Assembly: GCA_022825705.1 (NCBI GenBank)
Contig: JAJDWH010000033.1
Coordinates: 124,001-188,000, forward strand
DNA from: Alphaproteobacteria bacterium
GTDB lineage: Bacteria > Pseudomonadota > Alphaproteobacteria > TMED109
Direction: 5' to 3'
DNA: 64,000 bases
The position numbers and the translations under genes are program-made. Positions 54,286-64,000 of this stretch are shown here, piece after piece; positions within the stretch are counted from its first letter, which is position 1, and every line of letters begins with the position of its first letter. The notes beneath the pieces are model-generated. The model had not been told where the DNA came from, did no database searches, and worked only from the letters and a program-made list of their open reading frames with translations.

Positions 54286-54642
54286 ATGCTCATCGCGCCG
54301 GCGTTTGCCCAAGGCGCGTCCGCTGACGGCGGAAGCTCCTTCTTGATCCAGCTGTTGCCGCTGGTCCTGATCTTCGCCGTCTTCTATTTCTTGCTGATCC
54401 GGCCGCAGCAGAAGCGCCTGAAGGAGCACAAGGCCATGGTTGCCGCCGTCAAGCGCGGAGACCAGGTCGTGACGGCGGGTGGAGTCAAGGGACGTGTGAC
54501 CTACATCGACGACGACCAGACCATTTCCGTCGAGATTGCGCCAGACATCACCGTGAAGGTGGTGCGGGATACGCTGTCCCAGGTAGTACCGAAAGGCGGC
54601 TCTTCCGCGTCCGGCCAAACCCAGTCACCAGCCAAGTCTTGA
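54286..54642 (+). CDS. yajC: Preprotein translocase subunit YajC
   Basis: A 118-residue single-span inner-membrane protein that associates with SecDF and SecYEG. The membrane helix (residues 19-37, FLIQLLPLVLIFAVFYFLL) is followed by the hallmark IRPQQKRLKEHKAMVAAVKR and GDQVVTAGGVKGRV, then a short cytoplasmic beta domain. AGGAG nine bases upstream supports ATG 54286. It heads yajC-secD-secF. Confidence 0.95.
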   Translation: MLIAPAFAQGASADGGSSFLIQLLPLVLIFAVFYFLLIRPQQKRLKEHKAMVAAVKRGDQVVTAGGVKGRVTYIDDDQTISVEIAPDITVKVVRDTLSQVVPKGGSSASGQTQSPAKS

Positions 54643-54676
54643 GCGGTATGCGCCGCCTGTCACGAGGAATCCCGGC

Positions 54677-56233
54677 GTGATTCACGTACCGCGCTGGCAG
54701 ATTGCCGTCGCCGTCATTGCCGTGGTCTTCGCCGTTGTGTATTCGGCGCCTAACTTTCTTCCCTCGTCGGTTTCCTGGCTGCCGGGCGATCCTGTCCGGC
54801 TTGGATTGGACCTGCAGGGAGGATCGCATCTTCTCCTCAGGGTCGATTCGGACGTGGTGCTGGAGGAGCGGCTCGAATCCGTGCTGGACGAGATCCGGAC
54901 CCGGTATCGGGCCGCTGGTATCGGGTACACGGACATCGGTGTCAGGCAGCTGACCGGAGGACTGACGCTGACGGATCCGGCGCAGGGGGAACAGGCGCAG
55001 GAGCTGGCCGAGGAGGCCGACGAAACGCTTGAGATCGACGTCGAAAGCAGCGGACGGATGACGTTCCGACTTGATTCCAATGCGGAAAAGGAACTGCGCA
55101 TCTCCGCGCTGTCGCAGTCGCAGGAGGTGATCCGCCGCCGGATCGACGAGACGGGCACCAACGAGCCCACGATTCAGCGCCAGGGCGACGACCGCATTCT
55201 TGTGCAGCTGCCGGGTGTCGATGACCCCGAACGAATCAAGCGTCTCCTGGGCCAGACCGCCAAGATGAACTTCCGCATGGTCGACGAGACCGCCTCGATC
55301 CCGGAGGCGGTGGCGGGGCGCGTGCCGCCCGGGTCCGAGCTCCTTTATGAGGATGACGGGTCAGAACAGGGCATCCCGATCGTGGTTCGGCGCCGCGTCG
55401 GCGTGAGCGGTGACAATCTGGTTGGCGCGGCGCCGGTGATCGACCAGAACAACCAGCCGGTCGTGAGCCTTCGGTTCGACGCCGCTGGAGCCCGACGTTT
55501 CGGCGACTTGACCACGGAGAATGTCGGCCGCCGCTTTGCGATCGTGCTTGATGGACGCGTCATCAGCGCTCCCGTCATTCGCGAGCCGATTCCGGGCGGT
55601 AGTGGGCAGATCTCAGGCAACTTCACGTTTGAGACCGCCAGTGATCTGGCCCTCCTGCTGAGGGCTGGTGCATTGCCGGCGCCGCTGGTGATCTTGGAGG
55701 AACGCACGGTCGGCCCAAGTCTTGGACGCGATTCGATCGCTGCTGGGACCTTGGCCGGTCAGGTCGCGCTGTTGCTGGTGATCATTTACATGGTCGCGGT
55801 CTACGGTTTGTTCGGCGTGGCTGCCGACATTGCGCTGGCGGTGAATATCGCCCTCCTTCTCGGAATTCTGTCGGCGCTCGGAGCGACCCTGACGTTGCCG
55901 GGTATCGCCGGAATCGCGCTGACGATCGGGATGGCGGTGGATGCGAACGTGCTGATCTTCGAGCGCATCCGTGAGGAGACGCGGCGGGGACGATCACCGG
56001 TGTCCGCAATCGATACTGGTTACCGCCAGGCACTGCGTGCCATCATCGATGCGAACGTCACGACGCTGATTGCCGCGCTCGTGCTGTTCCAGATGGGTTC
56101 AGGGCCGATTCGCGGGTTCGCGGTCACGCTTGCGGTGGGTGTGTTCACGACCATGTTCTGCTCGTTGATCATCAGTCGACTGCTGGTGCTGGCGTGGCTC
56201 AGCCGTACTCGCCCCCAGGTCCTGAAGGTTTGA
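54677..56233 (+). CDS. secD: Protein translocase subunit SecD
   Basis: A 518-residue inner-membrane protein of the RND superfamily that uses the proton gradient to pull exported proteins across the membrane. The first helix (about 5-24) is followed by the SecD motif LGLDLQGGSHLLLRVD, a large periplasmic region (GARRFGDLTTENVGRRFAIV, IVLDGRVISAPVI), then five helices with GIALTIGMAVDANVLIFERI and IDANVTTLIAALVLFQMGSG. Start is GTG 54677 with GAGGAA upstream. It is 13 bases ahead of secF. Confidence 0.95.
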   Translation: MIHVPRWQIAVAVIAVVFAVVYSAPNFLPSSVSWLPGDPVRLGLDLQGGSHLLLRVDSDVVLEERLESVLDEIRTRYRAAGIGYTDIGVRQLTGGLTLTDPAQGEQAQELAEEADETLEIDVESSGRMTFRLDSNAEKELRISALSQSQEVIRRRIDETGTNEPTIQRQGDDRILVQLPGVDDPERIKRLLGQTAKMNFRMVDETASIPEAVAGRVPPGSELLYEDDGSEQGIPIVVRRRVGVSGDNLVGAAPVIDQNNQPVVSLRFDAAGARRFGDLTTENVGRRFAIVLDGRVISAPVIREPIPGGSGQISGNFTFETASDLALLLRAGALPAPLVILEERTVGPSLGRDSIAAGTLAGQVALLLVIIYMVAVYGLFGVAADIALAVNIALLLGILSALGATLTLPGIAGIALTIGMAVDANVLIFERIREETRRGRSPVSAIDTGYRQALRAIIDANVTTLIAALVLFQMGSGPIRGFAVTLAVGVFTTMFCSLIISRLLVLAWLSRTRPQVLKV

Positions 56234-56246
56234 GAGGAACGCGATC

Positions 56247-57191
56247 ATGCGGCTCAGGCTGATTCCTGACGACACCACGCTGCAGATCATCCCGCTGCGC
56301 CGGCACGCGATGATCGGGTCGGTCGTGGCCATCGTGGCGTCCGCCGTGCTGTACGTGGCCATCGGGCTCAACTTCGGGATCGACTTCCGCGGCGGGATCC
56401 TGATCGAAGTCCGGATTCCGGAAGTACCGCAGGTCACCGAGGTGCGGGGCGCATTCGAGGGGGCCGGTCTCGGCGAGGTCGCCATCCAGGAGTTTGGCGA
56501 GGAGACCGACTTTCTGGTGCGAATCGAGCGGCAGCCGGGCGGGGACGAGGCACAGCAGGCCGCCGTCGAGACAGCTCGGTCGCATCTGGCAGCCGCATTC
56601 GGCGATGCCGTCGAGTATCGAAGGGTGGAGTTTGTCGGCCCGACCGTCAGCCAGGACCTCCTCCGTGGCGGCGCCATCGCGGTGCTGCTCGCCGTCGTGG
56701 CAATGCTCCTTTACATCATGTTCCGGTTTGAGATGGCGTTTGCGTGGGGAGCGGTTGTGGCGCTGGTCCACGACGTGATTCTCACGATCGGCGTGTTTTC
56801 AATCACCGGGCTCGAATTCAATGTGGCCACGGTGGCGGCGCTGCTCCTCATTGTCGGCTACTCAATGAACGACACGGTTGTCGTTTATGACCGTGTTCGG
56901 GAAAACTTGAGGAAATACAAGAAGACAAGCCTTGATTTGGTGCTCAACCGGAGCATCAACGAGACCCTCTCGCGTACGGTCAACACCACGGTGACGACGA
57001 TAATGGCCCTGGGGGCGCTGATTCTGCTTGGCGGACCAGTGGTCCAGGACTTCAGTTTCGCCATGATCTGGGGGATCACTGTCGGCACCTATTCGTCCAT
57101 TTTCCTCGCGGCACCGCTCCTGCTGACGTTCGGTGTGCGTCGGGGTGCGGAAACCCCGGGGCCGAAGGCTGAAGGTGAGAGGGCCGCCTGA
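56247..57191 (+). CDS. secF: Protein translocase subunit SecF
   Basis: A 314-residue six-helix partner of SecD. Family blocks: NFGIDFRGGILIEVR near the start, the RND segment VATVAALLLIVGYSMNDTVV followed by VYDRVRENLRK, and RSINETLSRTVNTTVTTIMA. With SecD it completes the proton-driven export motor. AGAGGAA precedes ATG 56247. The end of the gene is overlapped by the Mth938-like gene by 17 bases. Confidence 0.95.
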   Translation: MRLRLIPDDTTLQIIPLRRHAMIGSVVAIVASAVLYVAIGLNFGIDFRGGILIEVRIPEVPQVTEVRGAFEGAGLGEVAIQEFGEETDFLVRIERQPGGDEAQQAAVETARSHLAAAFGDAVEYRRVEFVGPTVSQDLLRGGAIAVLLAVVAMLLYIMFRFEMAFAWGAVVALVHDVILTIGVFSITGLEFNVATVAALLLIVGYSMNDTVVVYDRVRENLRKYKKTSLDLVLNRSINETLSRTVNTTVTTIMALGALILLGGPVVQDFSFAMIWGITVGTYSSIFLAAPLLLTFGVRRGAETPGPKAEGERAA

Positions 57192-57579
57192 GGGAGACAG
57201 GGCGCTCGTCCGGGTAGACGGCTACGGACCCACCGGGTTCACGATATCGGGACGTCGGCATCAGGGACCCATCATTCTGCGCGCAGACGACGTGGTTACC
57301 TGGGCAAGCTTCGCCGAGTCCGGACTGGAGGCGGCGGCGGCCCGCGACCTGCTCGCCGATTTCCAGCCACCGGGAATCGTCCTGGTTGGAACGGGCCAAC
57401 AAAGGGTCGTTCCCGATCCTTCGTTCCTGACGTGGTTTCGGGCACGCGGCTTCGAGCCCGAACTGATGGCCACCGGTGCCGCGTGTCGAACATGGAATGT
57501 GCTGGCCATGGAAGGCCGGGAGGTGATCGCCGGGCTCATCCCGTCAGGATGGGCCCCCACGCAGGACACGGAATCGTGA
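57175..57579 (+). CDS. Mth938-like domain protein
   Basis: A 134-residue protein of the Mth938 (DUF498) family from GTG 57175 (GAAGG upstream). Visible pattern: VDGYGPTGFTISGRRHQGPI, then IVLVGTGQQRVVPDPSFLTW, ELMATGAACRTWNVLAMEGR and the terminal REVIAGLIPSGW. Family members are found with respiratory-chain assembly factors and behind secF in Alphaproteobacteria; the biochemical activity is unknown. Co-translation with secF is likely from the 17-base overlap. Confidence 0.85.
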   Translation: MRGPPEGDRALVRVDGYGPTGFTISGRRHQGPIILRADDVVTWASFAESGLEAAAARDLLADFQPPGIVLVGTGQQRVVPDPSFLTWFRARGFEPELMATGAACRTWNVLAMEGREVIAGLIPSGWAPTQDTES

Positions 57580-57654
57580 GCCCGGCGCCGAGTCTGGCCG
57601 CGCTGTCGAACGGACCACGTCACCACGGGCCGTTGCGCGGCCGGGCCGCAGAGT

Positions 57655-60567
57655 TCAGGCGGGCGTGAGCTTGGCCCGGAGAAACTGGCCGGTGTAGCTT
57701 TCCGGCGCCTGCATCACGGTTTCCGGCGATCCCTGCGCGACCACCTGGCCACCGCCGGCGCCGCCTTCCGGTCCCAGGTCGATGATCCAGTCTGCTTGCT
57801 TGATCACGTCGAGGTGGTGTTCGATCACGAGGACCGTGTTGCCCTGGTCAACCAGGGCGTGCAGGACCTGGAGCAACGACCGGACGTCTTCGAAATGAAG
57901 GCCCGTGGTCGGCTCGTCCAGCAGATAGAGAGTCCGGCCAGTCGCCCGTCTTGAGAGTTCCTTCGACAATTTGACCCGCTGGGCCTCGCCGCCCGAAAGC
58001 GTGGTCGCGCGCTGGCCGAGACGGACGTAGCCGAGCCCGACCCGCCGCAGGGTTTCAAGCTTGTCCCGGATGGTCGGAATCGCGGCGAAGAACTGGGCGG
58101 CCGACGTGACATCCATGTCGAGTACGTCAGCGATGGACCGGTCCCGGTAGCGGATCTCGAGCGTTTCCCGATTGTATCGCCGGCCCTTGCATGCATCGCA
58201 GGTGACATAGACCGGCGCCAGGAAGTGCATCTCAATCTTGATCACCCCATCACCTTGACAGGCCTCGCAACGACCTCCCTTGACGTTGAACGAGAAACGG
58301 CCCGGTCGGTACCCGCGTGCGCGCGCTTCAGGCAATTGCGTGAACCACTCCCGAATTGGCCCGAACGCGCCTGTGTACGTGGCCGGATTCGAGCGCGGGG
58401 TTCGCCCGATCGGTGACTGGTCAATGTCGATGACCTTGTCGAACAACCATGAACCCCGGATGCGATCGTCCTGGCGATCCGGATGGGCGAGGGAAGAGCG
58501 GAGGAGCGGATGCAACGTGTCGAGGACCAGGCTCGACTTGCCGCTGCCCGAGACGCCGGTCACGCAGATGAGGAGCCCTGCCGGGACATCGACTTCGACG
58601 TTCCGGAGATTGTTGGTGTTGATGCCGCGCAGGCTGAGCGTTCGCTCCGGCACGGGCCGACGGCGGGTTTCGGGTACGGGAATCGTGCGGGCGCCATTGA
58701 GGTACTGGCCGGTCAGGCTGTCCTCGTGCGCCTTCAGGTCCTCGGGAGTTCCGGTGGCGACGACATGCCCGCCCGTTTCTCCGGCGCCGGGCCCCATGTC
58801 CACCACGAAGTCGGCAGCCAAAATGGAATCCTCGTCATGCTCCACGACCAGCACCGTGTTGCCTAGGTCCCGAAGGTTCTTGAGCGTTTCGAGCAAGCGC
58901 GCGTTGTCTTTCTGATGAAGCCCGATCGAGGGTTCATCCAGGACGTAGAGGACGCCCGTCAGACCTGACCCGATCTGGGACGCAAGCCGGATCCGCTGGC
59001 TTTCGCCGCCCGAAAGCGTGGCCGAGCCCCGCGCCAGGGTCAGGTATTCGAGGCCGACGTCCATGAGGAACCCGAGCCGCAGCGACAATTCCCGGAGGGT
59101 GCGTTCGGCGATGGTCCGGCTTTGCGCATCGAGCGTGGCCGGAAGTTCGTCGTCTACCCAGGCCTTGGCATCGGCGATCGTCATTTCGGAGACGCTGCCG
59201 ATGTGCCGCTCGCCGATGCGAACGGCCAGCGCCTCGGTCCGGAGTCGATGGCCCTGGCAGGCGTGGCATCGGACCTTGGCGCGGTAGCTGCCCAATTGTT
59301 CGCGTACCGACGGGTCCGAAGCTTCCTGCCAGCGCTTCTCGAGCGACGGAACTACCCCTGGAAATGGGCGGGTCAGCGTGCGGGCCGTGTCCGTGTCTCC
59401 GTACTGGATGGCCACATCGGTTGTCCCGGACCCGTGAAGTATGGTCTCCCGCACGGACTTGGGCAGGCGGCTCCATGGCTTGTCCAGCGAAAATCCGAAA
59501 TGACGCGCCATTCCCTCAAGGGCTTGCAGGTAGTACCCCGACGGCGGCGTTTCCCAGGGCTCGATGGCACCGGCTCGCAGCGTCAGCTTCGGGTTGGGGA
59601 TGATGAGGTCAGGATCGAAGAACTCGACGACGCCGATCCCGCCGCATCGATTGCACCATCCGGATGGACTGTTGAATGAGAACAGCCGTGGCTCTATCTC
59701 ATCGATGGTAAAACCGGAGACGGGGCAGGCAAAGCGGGCCGAGAAGGTCACGCGTTCGGATGAATCAGCATCCTCGGTAATCAGCAGACCGTCGGACAAC
59801 CGAAGCGCGGTCTCGGTGCTGTCCGCAAGACGCGATTCAAGGCCTTCCCGGATCACGATGCGGTCCACCACCACTTCGATGTCGTGGTTGCGGTGGCGGT
59901 CGAGCGTGGGTGGGTCGTCGGTCTCGTACAGGATCCCGTCGATCTTGACGCGCTGGAAACCCTGCCGCAGGAGATCTTCCAGGTCCTTTCTGAACTCACC
60001 CTTGCGGTTTCGCACCACGGGACTCAGAAGGAGGAGTCGCGTCCCCGGCGGATGCGCCATCATGGCGTCCACCATTTGCGTAACCGTCTGGCTCGTGATG
60101 GGCAAACCGGTCGTCGGGGAATAGGGAACGCCGACCCGGGCAAACAGAAGTCGCAGGTAGTCCTGAATCTCGGTGACCGTTCCGACGGTTGAGCGGGGAT
60201 TGTGCGAAACGTTCTTTTGGTCAACCGCGATGGCGGGGGACAGACCCTCGATCAGGTCGACGTCCGGCTTCTCAACCATCTCGAGAAACTGCCTGGCGTA
60301 GGCGGACAGGCTCTCGACGTAGCGGCGCTGCCCTTCGGCGTAGACCGTGTCGAACGCCAACGACGACTTCCCCGAACCGGATAGTCCAGTAATGACGACG
60401 AGGCGCCCCCGCGGGATCGTCACGTCGATGGACTTCAGGTTGTGCGTGCGGGCACCTCGGATGGCGAGCATGCCGCTTGAACGGTCGGCGGCTTCAGCGG
60501 GATCCCGAGGCCTGGACGCTGACGTGAACCTGCCCGATAAAGGCGGTTGGATCTTGTGTACGGCCAT
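57655..60567 (-). CDS. uvrA: Excinuclease ABC subunit A
   Basis: A 970-residue damage-recognition ATPase of nucleotide excision repair, with two ABC modules. First module: Walker [15 protein letters not shown], signature [19 protein letters not shown]; second: [14 protein letters not shown] and [15 protein letters not shown]. Two zinc regions are present: [20 protein letters not shown] with CNRCGG, where one of the four usual cysteines is Ser as in other alphaproteobacterial copies, and CEACQGDG with CDACKG. Family length is normal. ATG 60567 has GGAG some distance upstream; ATG 60471 ([12 protein letters not shown]) marks the start of strong homology. It is divergent from ssb, an old, conserved arrangement. 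Confidence 0.95.
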   Translation of the reverse strand: MAVHKIQPPLSGRFTSASRPRDPAEAADRSSGMLAIRGARTHNLKSIDVTIPRGRLVVITGLSGSGKSSLAFDTVYAEGQRRYVESLSAYARQFLEMVEKPDVDLIEGLSPAIAVDQKNVSHNPRSTVGTVTEIQDYLRLLFARVGVPYSPTTGLPITSQTVTQMVDAMMAHPPGTRLLLLSPVVRNRKGEFRKDLEDLLRQGFQRVKIDGILYETDDPPTLDRHRNHDIEVVVDRIVIREGLESRLADSTETALRLSDGLLITEDADSSERVTFSARFACPVSGFTIDEIEPRLFSFNSPSGWCNRCGGIGVVEFFDPDLIIPNPKLTLRAGAIEPWETPPSGYYLQALEGMARHFGFSLDKPWSRLPKSVRETILHGSGTTDVAIQYGDTDTARTLTRPFPGVVPSLEKRWQEASDPSVREQLGSYRAKVRCHACQGHRLRTEALAVRIGERHIGSVSEMTIADAKAWVDDELPATLDAQSRTIAERTLRELSLRLGFLMDVGLEYLTLARGSATLSGGESQRIRLASQIGSGLTGVLYVLDEPSIGLHQKDNARLLETLKNLRDLGNTVLVVEHDEDSILAADFVVDMGPGAGETGGHVVATGTPEDLKAHEDSLTGQYLNGARTIPVPETRRRPVPERTLSLRGINTNNLRNVEVDVPAGLLICVTGVSGSGKSSLVLDTLHPLLRSSLAHPDRQDDRIRGSWLFDKVIDIDQSPIGRTPRSNPATYTGAFGPIREWFTQLPEARARGYRPGRFSFNVKGGRCEACQGDGVIKIEMHFLAPVYVTCDACKGRRYNRETLEIRYRDRSIADVLDMDVTSAAQFFAAIPTIRDKLETLRRVGLGYVRLGQRATTLSGGEAQRVKLSKELSRRATGRTLYLLDEPTTGLHFEDVRSLLQVLHALVDQGNTVLVIEHHLDVIKQADWIIDLGPEGGAGGGQVVAQGSPETVMQAPESYTGQFLRAKLTPA

Positions 60568-60676
60568 CGGTACATCCGCTCCGGAAGCGAGGCTATTTTA
60601 GCCGCCGGAACGGCACGCAACTGCCAGTGCCAGTACCGCCATATGGCCGCAAATGCGGAACGGCGCGGCCGAATCG

Positions 60677-60695
60677 TGTATATTTTCCGAATACA
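60677..60695. promoter_or_regulatory. Inverted repeat in the uvrA-ssb divergent promoter region
   Basis: TGTAT and ATACA flank nine bases (ATTTTCCGA) midway between uvrA and ssb. It lies in an AT-rich patch likely to contain promoter elements of ssb. SOS control of uvrA and ssb is usual, but the spacing fits neither the enterobacterial LexA box nor the alphaproteobacterial GAAC-N7-GAAC box, so an operator role is only suggested. Confidence 0.3.
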
Positions 60696-60764
60696 TGGTA
60701 CTGCAGAGTGCGCAGACTTCCTTATCAAGATAAAGAGTGCTGAATCGAGTCAAGGAAACGATTT

Positions 60765-61232
60765 ATGGTGATGAGTGTTAACAAGGTAATTCTATTGGGG
60801 AATGTTGGGCGTGATCCTGAAATCCGTGAGCTTCCGAACGGCGGACGCGTGGCCAACTTTTCGATCGCCACGGAAGAGCGCTGGCGTGACAAGCAGACCG
60901 GTGAGCAGCGCGAGCGAACCGAGTGGCACCGGATAGTGGTGTTCAATCCGATGCTGATCGATATTGTCGATGACCGGGTCTTCAAGGGAACCCGCGTATA
61001 CATCGAAGGCCAGCTCCAAACCCGCCGCTGGCAAGATCCTTCGGGTTACGACCGGTTTACGACGGAGATTGCGCTGCAGCGTTTTGGCAGCCGCATCATC
61101 GTGCTGAACGACCGTCGCTACGACGACAGTCATGACGATTCGGCAGCGGCAAGGAGTCGCGGAACGTACCCATCCCGGACGCAGGCCGAACATTCACACG
61201 ACGCTGATTTCGACGAAGAAGTGCCGTTCTAG
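60765..61232 (+). CDS. ssb: Single-stranded DNA-binding protein
   Basis: A 155-residue OB-fold protein that coats single-stranded DNA. The OB domain spans residues 3-112 (SVNKVILLGNVGRDPEIREL, FSIATEERWRD, WHRIVVFNP, RVYIEGQLQTRRWQD). A disordered linker ends in the acidic tail DFDEEVPF, which recruits repair and replication partners. AAGGA lies about eight bases before ATG 60765; ATG 60771 is an alternative. It is divergent from uvrA and followed 67 bases later by gyrA. Confidence 0.95.
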   Translation: MVMSVNKVILLGNVGRDPEIRELPNGGRVANFSIATEERWRDKQTGEQRERTEWHRIVVFNPMLIDIVDDRVFKGTRVYIEGQLQTRRWQDPSGYDRFTTEIALQRFGSRIIVLNDRRYDDSHDDSAAARSRGTYPSRTQAEHSHDADFDEEVPF

Positions 61233-61299
61233 GTGCTGTTCCGGCGGCCCACGATCCGAGTCGCCCCCGCCTGTTTCCATCACTCGCAGTTGCTGAAAT

Positions 61300-64000
61300 A
61301 TGACTTCTGAAGCCGGTCCAGGACAAGGCGTGCCGCCTGCCGGAGACGCAGTCTCGACCGTAACGATCGTGGATGAGATGCGCCGGTCGTATCTCGACTA
61401 TGCCATGAGCGTGATCGTGAGCAGGGCGCTCCCGGACGCCCGCGATGGCCTCAAGCCAGTGCACCGCCGGATTCTCTACGCGATGTTTGAGAACGGATAC
61501 GGCTGGAACCGGCCGTACCGCAAGTCGGCGCGCGTGGTCGGCGACGTGATGGGGAAGTACCACCCGCACGGGGACAGCGCCATTTACGACGCGATGGTCC
61601 GAATGGCGCAGGACTTCTCGATGCGGCTCGAGCTGATCGACGGACAGGGGAATTTCGGCTCTATCGACGGCGATCCGCCCGCGGCCATGCGGTACACCGA
61701 AGTGCGGATGGCGCGGGCGGCCGCCACGATGCTGGAAGACATCGAGTTCGAGACCGTCGATTTTCAGGACAACTACGATGCTTCGGCCTCAGAGCCGTCA
61801 GTGTTGCCCGCGCGATTTCCCAACTTGCTGGTGAATGGGACCGGCGGAATCGCTGTCGGGATGGCGACCAACGTGCCGCCCCACAATCTGGTCGAGGTCA
61901 TCTCGGCCTGCCTGGCGCTGATCGAGGAGCCAACCCTCTCCGTCCAGGCGCTGACCCGGTACATCCCGGGACCGGATTTCCCGACCGGTGGACTGATCAT
62001 CGGTCGGCGCGGGTGCCTGGAGGGCTACTGCACGGGCCGTGGTCGGGTGGTCATGCGCGGCCGGGCGACGGTGGAGGATCGAGGGAAGAAACGCTCGTCC
62101 ATCATCATCAGCGAGATACCCTTCCAGGTCATCAAGGCCCGCATGATTGAGCAGATCGCCGACCGGGTGCGGAGCAAGGACATCGAAGGAGTGAGTGCAC
62201 TCCGCGACGAGTCCGATCGTGACGGCCTGCGCATCGTGGTCGAGTTGAAGGGGGGCACGACCCCGGCCGTCGTGCTCAACCAGCTGTACAAGTTCACCAG
62301 CCTCCAGACATCGTTCGGGATCAACGCGCTCGCGCTTCACGATGGAAAGCCTGAATGCCTCGACCTGAAGCAGCTGCTCGAGGCCTTTCTCTCGTTCCGC
62401 GAGAGCGTCATCACCAAGCGAACACTGTTTCTGCTGAAGAAGGCCCGGGCGCAGGCGCACGTGCTGCTGGGGCTCGTGATCGCCGTAGCGAATCTCGACG
62501 CCGTGATAGCCCTGATTCGTGCGGCGGCGGATGCGGCCGCGGCGCGCGAACAACTCGTCAGCCGCGCCTGGCCGGCCGCGGAGGTCGGAACCTACCTTGA
62601 GCTAATTGCGGAGCCGGGCCGGGAGATGGCTGCGGACGGCACGTGCCGGCTTACCGAGCGTCAGGCAAAGGCCATCTTGGATCTGCAGCTTCACCGATTG
62701 ACCGGCCTGGAGCGGGAAAAGATCGGCAGTGAGTTGCAGGACAAGGCGAAGGAAATTGATAGCTATCTGGAAACCCTGCGTTCCCGACCCCGATTGCTGG
62801 AAATTCTCCGAGCCGAACTGGAGCAGATTCGCGATCAGTTTGGGACACCGCGCCGAACCGAAATCATTGATGGTGACGAAGATGCTGATCGAGACGACCT
62901 GATCGAGCGCGAAGACATGGTGGTGACGCTTACGCGGGATGGTTACGTCAAGCGTACTGAGCTGGCCGCCTACCGATCGCAACGCCGGGGCGGCAAGGGC
63001 CGCTCCGCGATGGCGGTCAAGGACGACGATTTTGTCACCCATGTATTCACGGCCAGTACCCATGACCCGGTGCTGTTCTTCACGTCGCACGGCATCGTTC
63101 ATCGCCGGAAAGTGTACGACCTGCCACTCGGTACGCCGCAAGCGCGCGGCCGTCCGATCGTGAACGTGCTGCGTATCGATGGCGAGGAGCAAATCACGAC
63201 CATGCTGCCGCAGCCTTCGGAAGGGGCTGATGAGGAAGCCGCTTCCGAGCTGGTGTTCGCGACACGTGCGGGTTACGTCCGCCGCAATCGGATGTCGGAT
63301 TTCGCCTCGATCAACGTGAACGGCAAGATCGCCATGAAGCTCGATCCCGAGGACACGTTGGTAGAGGTGGCAGAGGTATCGCCCGACATGGATCTCATGC
63401 TGGCGACCCGACGGGGTAGGGCCATCCGGTTTCCCATGGATGAAGTGCGGGTCTTCGTTGGTCGTGCATCGCGCGGGGTGAGGGGCGTCCGCTTCCAAGA
63501 GAAACAGCACGATGAAGTGATTGGAATGTCGGTGCTTCCACACACGGACGCCCCGCTGGAGCTTCGAAAGCAGTACCTGCGCTATACCGCGAGCCTCCGG
63601 CGTAACGAAACACCCGTTGATCCGCCGGAGACCGCAGCGCTCAAGCAGCTGGCAGCCGAGGAAGTATTCGTGCTGTCCGTGACAGAACAGGGATTTGGGA
63701 AGCAAACCTCATCGCACGAGTATCGGACGACAGCAAGAGGGGGGCAGGGCGTGATCAACATCCAGACGGTGGGTCGTAATGGTCCTGCGGTCTGCTGTTT
63801 CCCGGTTGCCCAGACGGATGAGGTAATGGTCGTGACGGATCTGGGGCGCATCATTCGTTGCCCGGTGAGCGACATCCGGGTGGCCGGTCGGGGTGCTCAG
63901 GGCGTTCGGGTGCTGCGTCTCGACAGCAGCGAGAAGGTAGTGTCGGTGACGCGCTTCGATGCATCAGAGGACGATGAGGCCGCGGGCAGGCCGCCGCCCA
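61300..64000 (+). CDS. gyrA: DNA gyrase subunit A (3' end beyond window)
   Basis: The first 900 residues of DNA gyrase A, cut by the window end. The breakage-reunion domain contains [20 protein letters not shown], the quinolone-determining loop [12 protein letters not shown] with Ser93 and Asp97 (the wild-type, sensitive-type residues), and the catalytic Tyr132 ([10 protein letters not shown]). A coiled-coil region follows, and from about residue 540 the beta-pinwheel domain with repeated RxxRGGxG-like strands and the GyrA box QRRGGKG. No stop codon occurs before 64000. GyrA with GyrB introduces negative supercoils using ATP. The family's C-terminal acidic tail is probably starting at the window edge (ASEDDEAAG). 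Confidence 0.95.
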   Translation, partial: MTSEAGPGQGVPPAGDAVSTVTIVDEMRRSYLDYAMSVIVSRALPDARDGLKPVHRRILYAMFENGYGWNRPYRKSARVVGDVMGKYHPHGDSAIYDAMVRMAQDFSMRLELIDGQGNFGSIDGDPPAAMRYTEVRMARAAATMLEDIEFETVDFQDNYDASASEPSVLPARFPNLLVNGTGGIAVGMATNVPPHNLVEVISACLALIEEPTLSVQALTRYIPGPDFPTGGLIIGRRGCLEGYCTGRGRVVMRGRATVEDRGKKRSSIIISEIPFQVIKARMIEQIADRVRSKDIEGVSALRDESDRDGLRIVVELKGGTTPAVVLNQLYKFTSLQTSFGINALALHDGKPECLDLKQLLEAFLSFRESVITKRTLFLLKKARAQAHVLLGLVIAVANLDAVIALIRAAADAAAAREQLVSRAWPAAEVGTYLELIAEPGREMAADGTCRLTERQAKAILDLQLHRLTGLEREKIGSELQDKAKEIDSYLETLRSRPRLLEILRAELEQIRDQFGTPRRTEIIDGDEDADRDDLIEREDMVVTLTRDGYVKRTELAAYRSQRRGGKGRSAMAVKDDDFVTHVFTASTHDPVLFFTSHGIVHRRKVYDLPLGTPQARGRPIVNVLRIDGEEQITTMLPQPSEGADEEAASELVFATRAGYVRRNRMSDFASINVNGKIAMKLDPEDTLVEVAEVSPDMDLMLATRRGRAIRFPMDEVRVFVGRASRGVRGVRFQEKQHDEVIGMSVLPHTDAPLELRKQYLRYTASLRRNETPVDPPETAALKQLAAEEVFVLSVTEQGFGKQTSSHEYRTTARGGQGVINIQTVGRNGPAVCCFPVAQTDEVMVVTDLGRIIRCPVSDIRVAGRGAQGVRVLRLDSSEKVVSVTRFDASEDDEAAGRPPP

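Overview
The window looks like chromosomal DNA from a GC-rich alphaproteobacterium. The evidence is gene content and order: a DUF1489 protein, a choline-specific ChoXWV transporter, the glyQ-glyS-ppdK overlap cluster, the DUF815 ATPase-yajC-secD-secF-Mth938 block, and divergent uvrA / ssb followed by gyrA. No phage, insertion sequence or CRISPR array was seen. A marine or host-associated lifestyle is only an inference, drawn from the methylated-amine catabolism and the toxin-antitoxin loci.

Layout. (1) 0.15-0.8 kb: a VapBC-type toxin-antitoxin pair, then lipB (reverse) and the magnesium transporter mgtE. (2) 3.2-10.6 kb: a forward leucine-degradation operon (isovaleryl-CoA dehydrogenase, an unknown cysteine-patterned secreted protein, acetyl-CoA acetyltransferase, methylcrotonyl-CoA carboxylase beta, methylglutaconyl-CoA hydratase, methylcrotonyl-CoA carboxylase alpha). 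(3) 10.7-25.0 kb: a choline/betaine island. It holds the choline ABC transporter choXWV, choline dehydrogenase betA, heterotetrameric sarcosine oxidase soxBDAG, a DmdA/GcvT-like methyltransferase and dimethylglycine dehydrogenase. Together these cover choline uptake and most of the path to glycine; no betaine-aldehyde dehydrogenase and no classical betaine demethylase is visible. (4) 25.3-36.7 kb: an accessory stretch with a TonB-dependent receptor, DUF1489, a GlcG/HbpS-like protein with an amidohydrolase, a second toxin-antitoxin pair beside a decayed HigA remnant, a rhodanese, a TauD-family dioxygenase, a truncated PuuD-like membrane protein and a hydroxypyruvate isomerase-like protein. (5) tRNA-Pro(CGG) and a polyprenyl diphosphate synthase. 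(6) 38.7-43.2 kb: a quinoprotein module made of a PQQ alcohol dehydrogenase with the Asp-Tyr-Asp lanthanide signature, a cytochrome c, a Sel1-like protein, a Rap1a/Tai-like protein and a SoxYZ-like carrier. (7) 43.4-64 kb: mostly housekeeping genes (S49 peptidase, glyQS, ppdK, two tRNA-Leu genes, an NlpD-like lipoprotein, DUF815 ATPase, yajC-secDF, uvrA, ssb, gyrA); gyrA runs off the end.

How it fits together. Several regions share one-carbon chemistry: choline-derived methyl groups are released as methylene-tetrahydrofolate or formaldehyde by three proteins carrying a GcvT-type folate domain, and a periplasmic quinoprotein probably oxidises short alcohols. The most promising under-described elements are the DYD-type quinoprotein module with its uncharacterised periplasmic partners, the DmdA-like protein sitting where a betaine demethylase would be expected, and the symmetric six-cysteine secreted protein inside the leucine operon.
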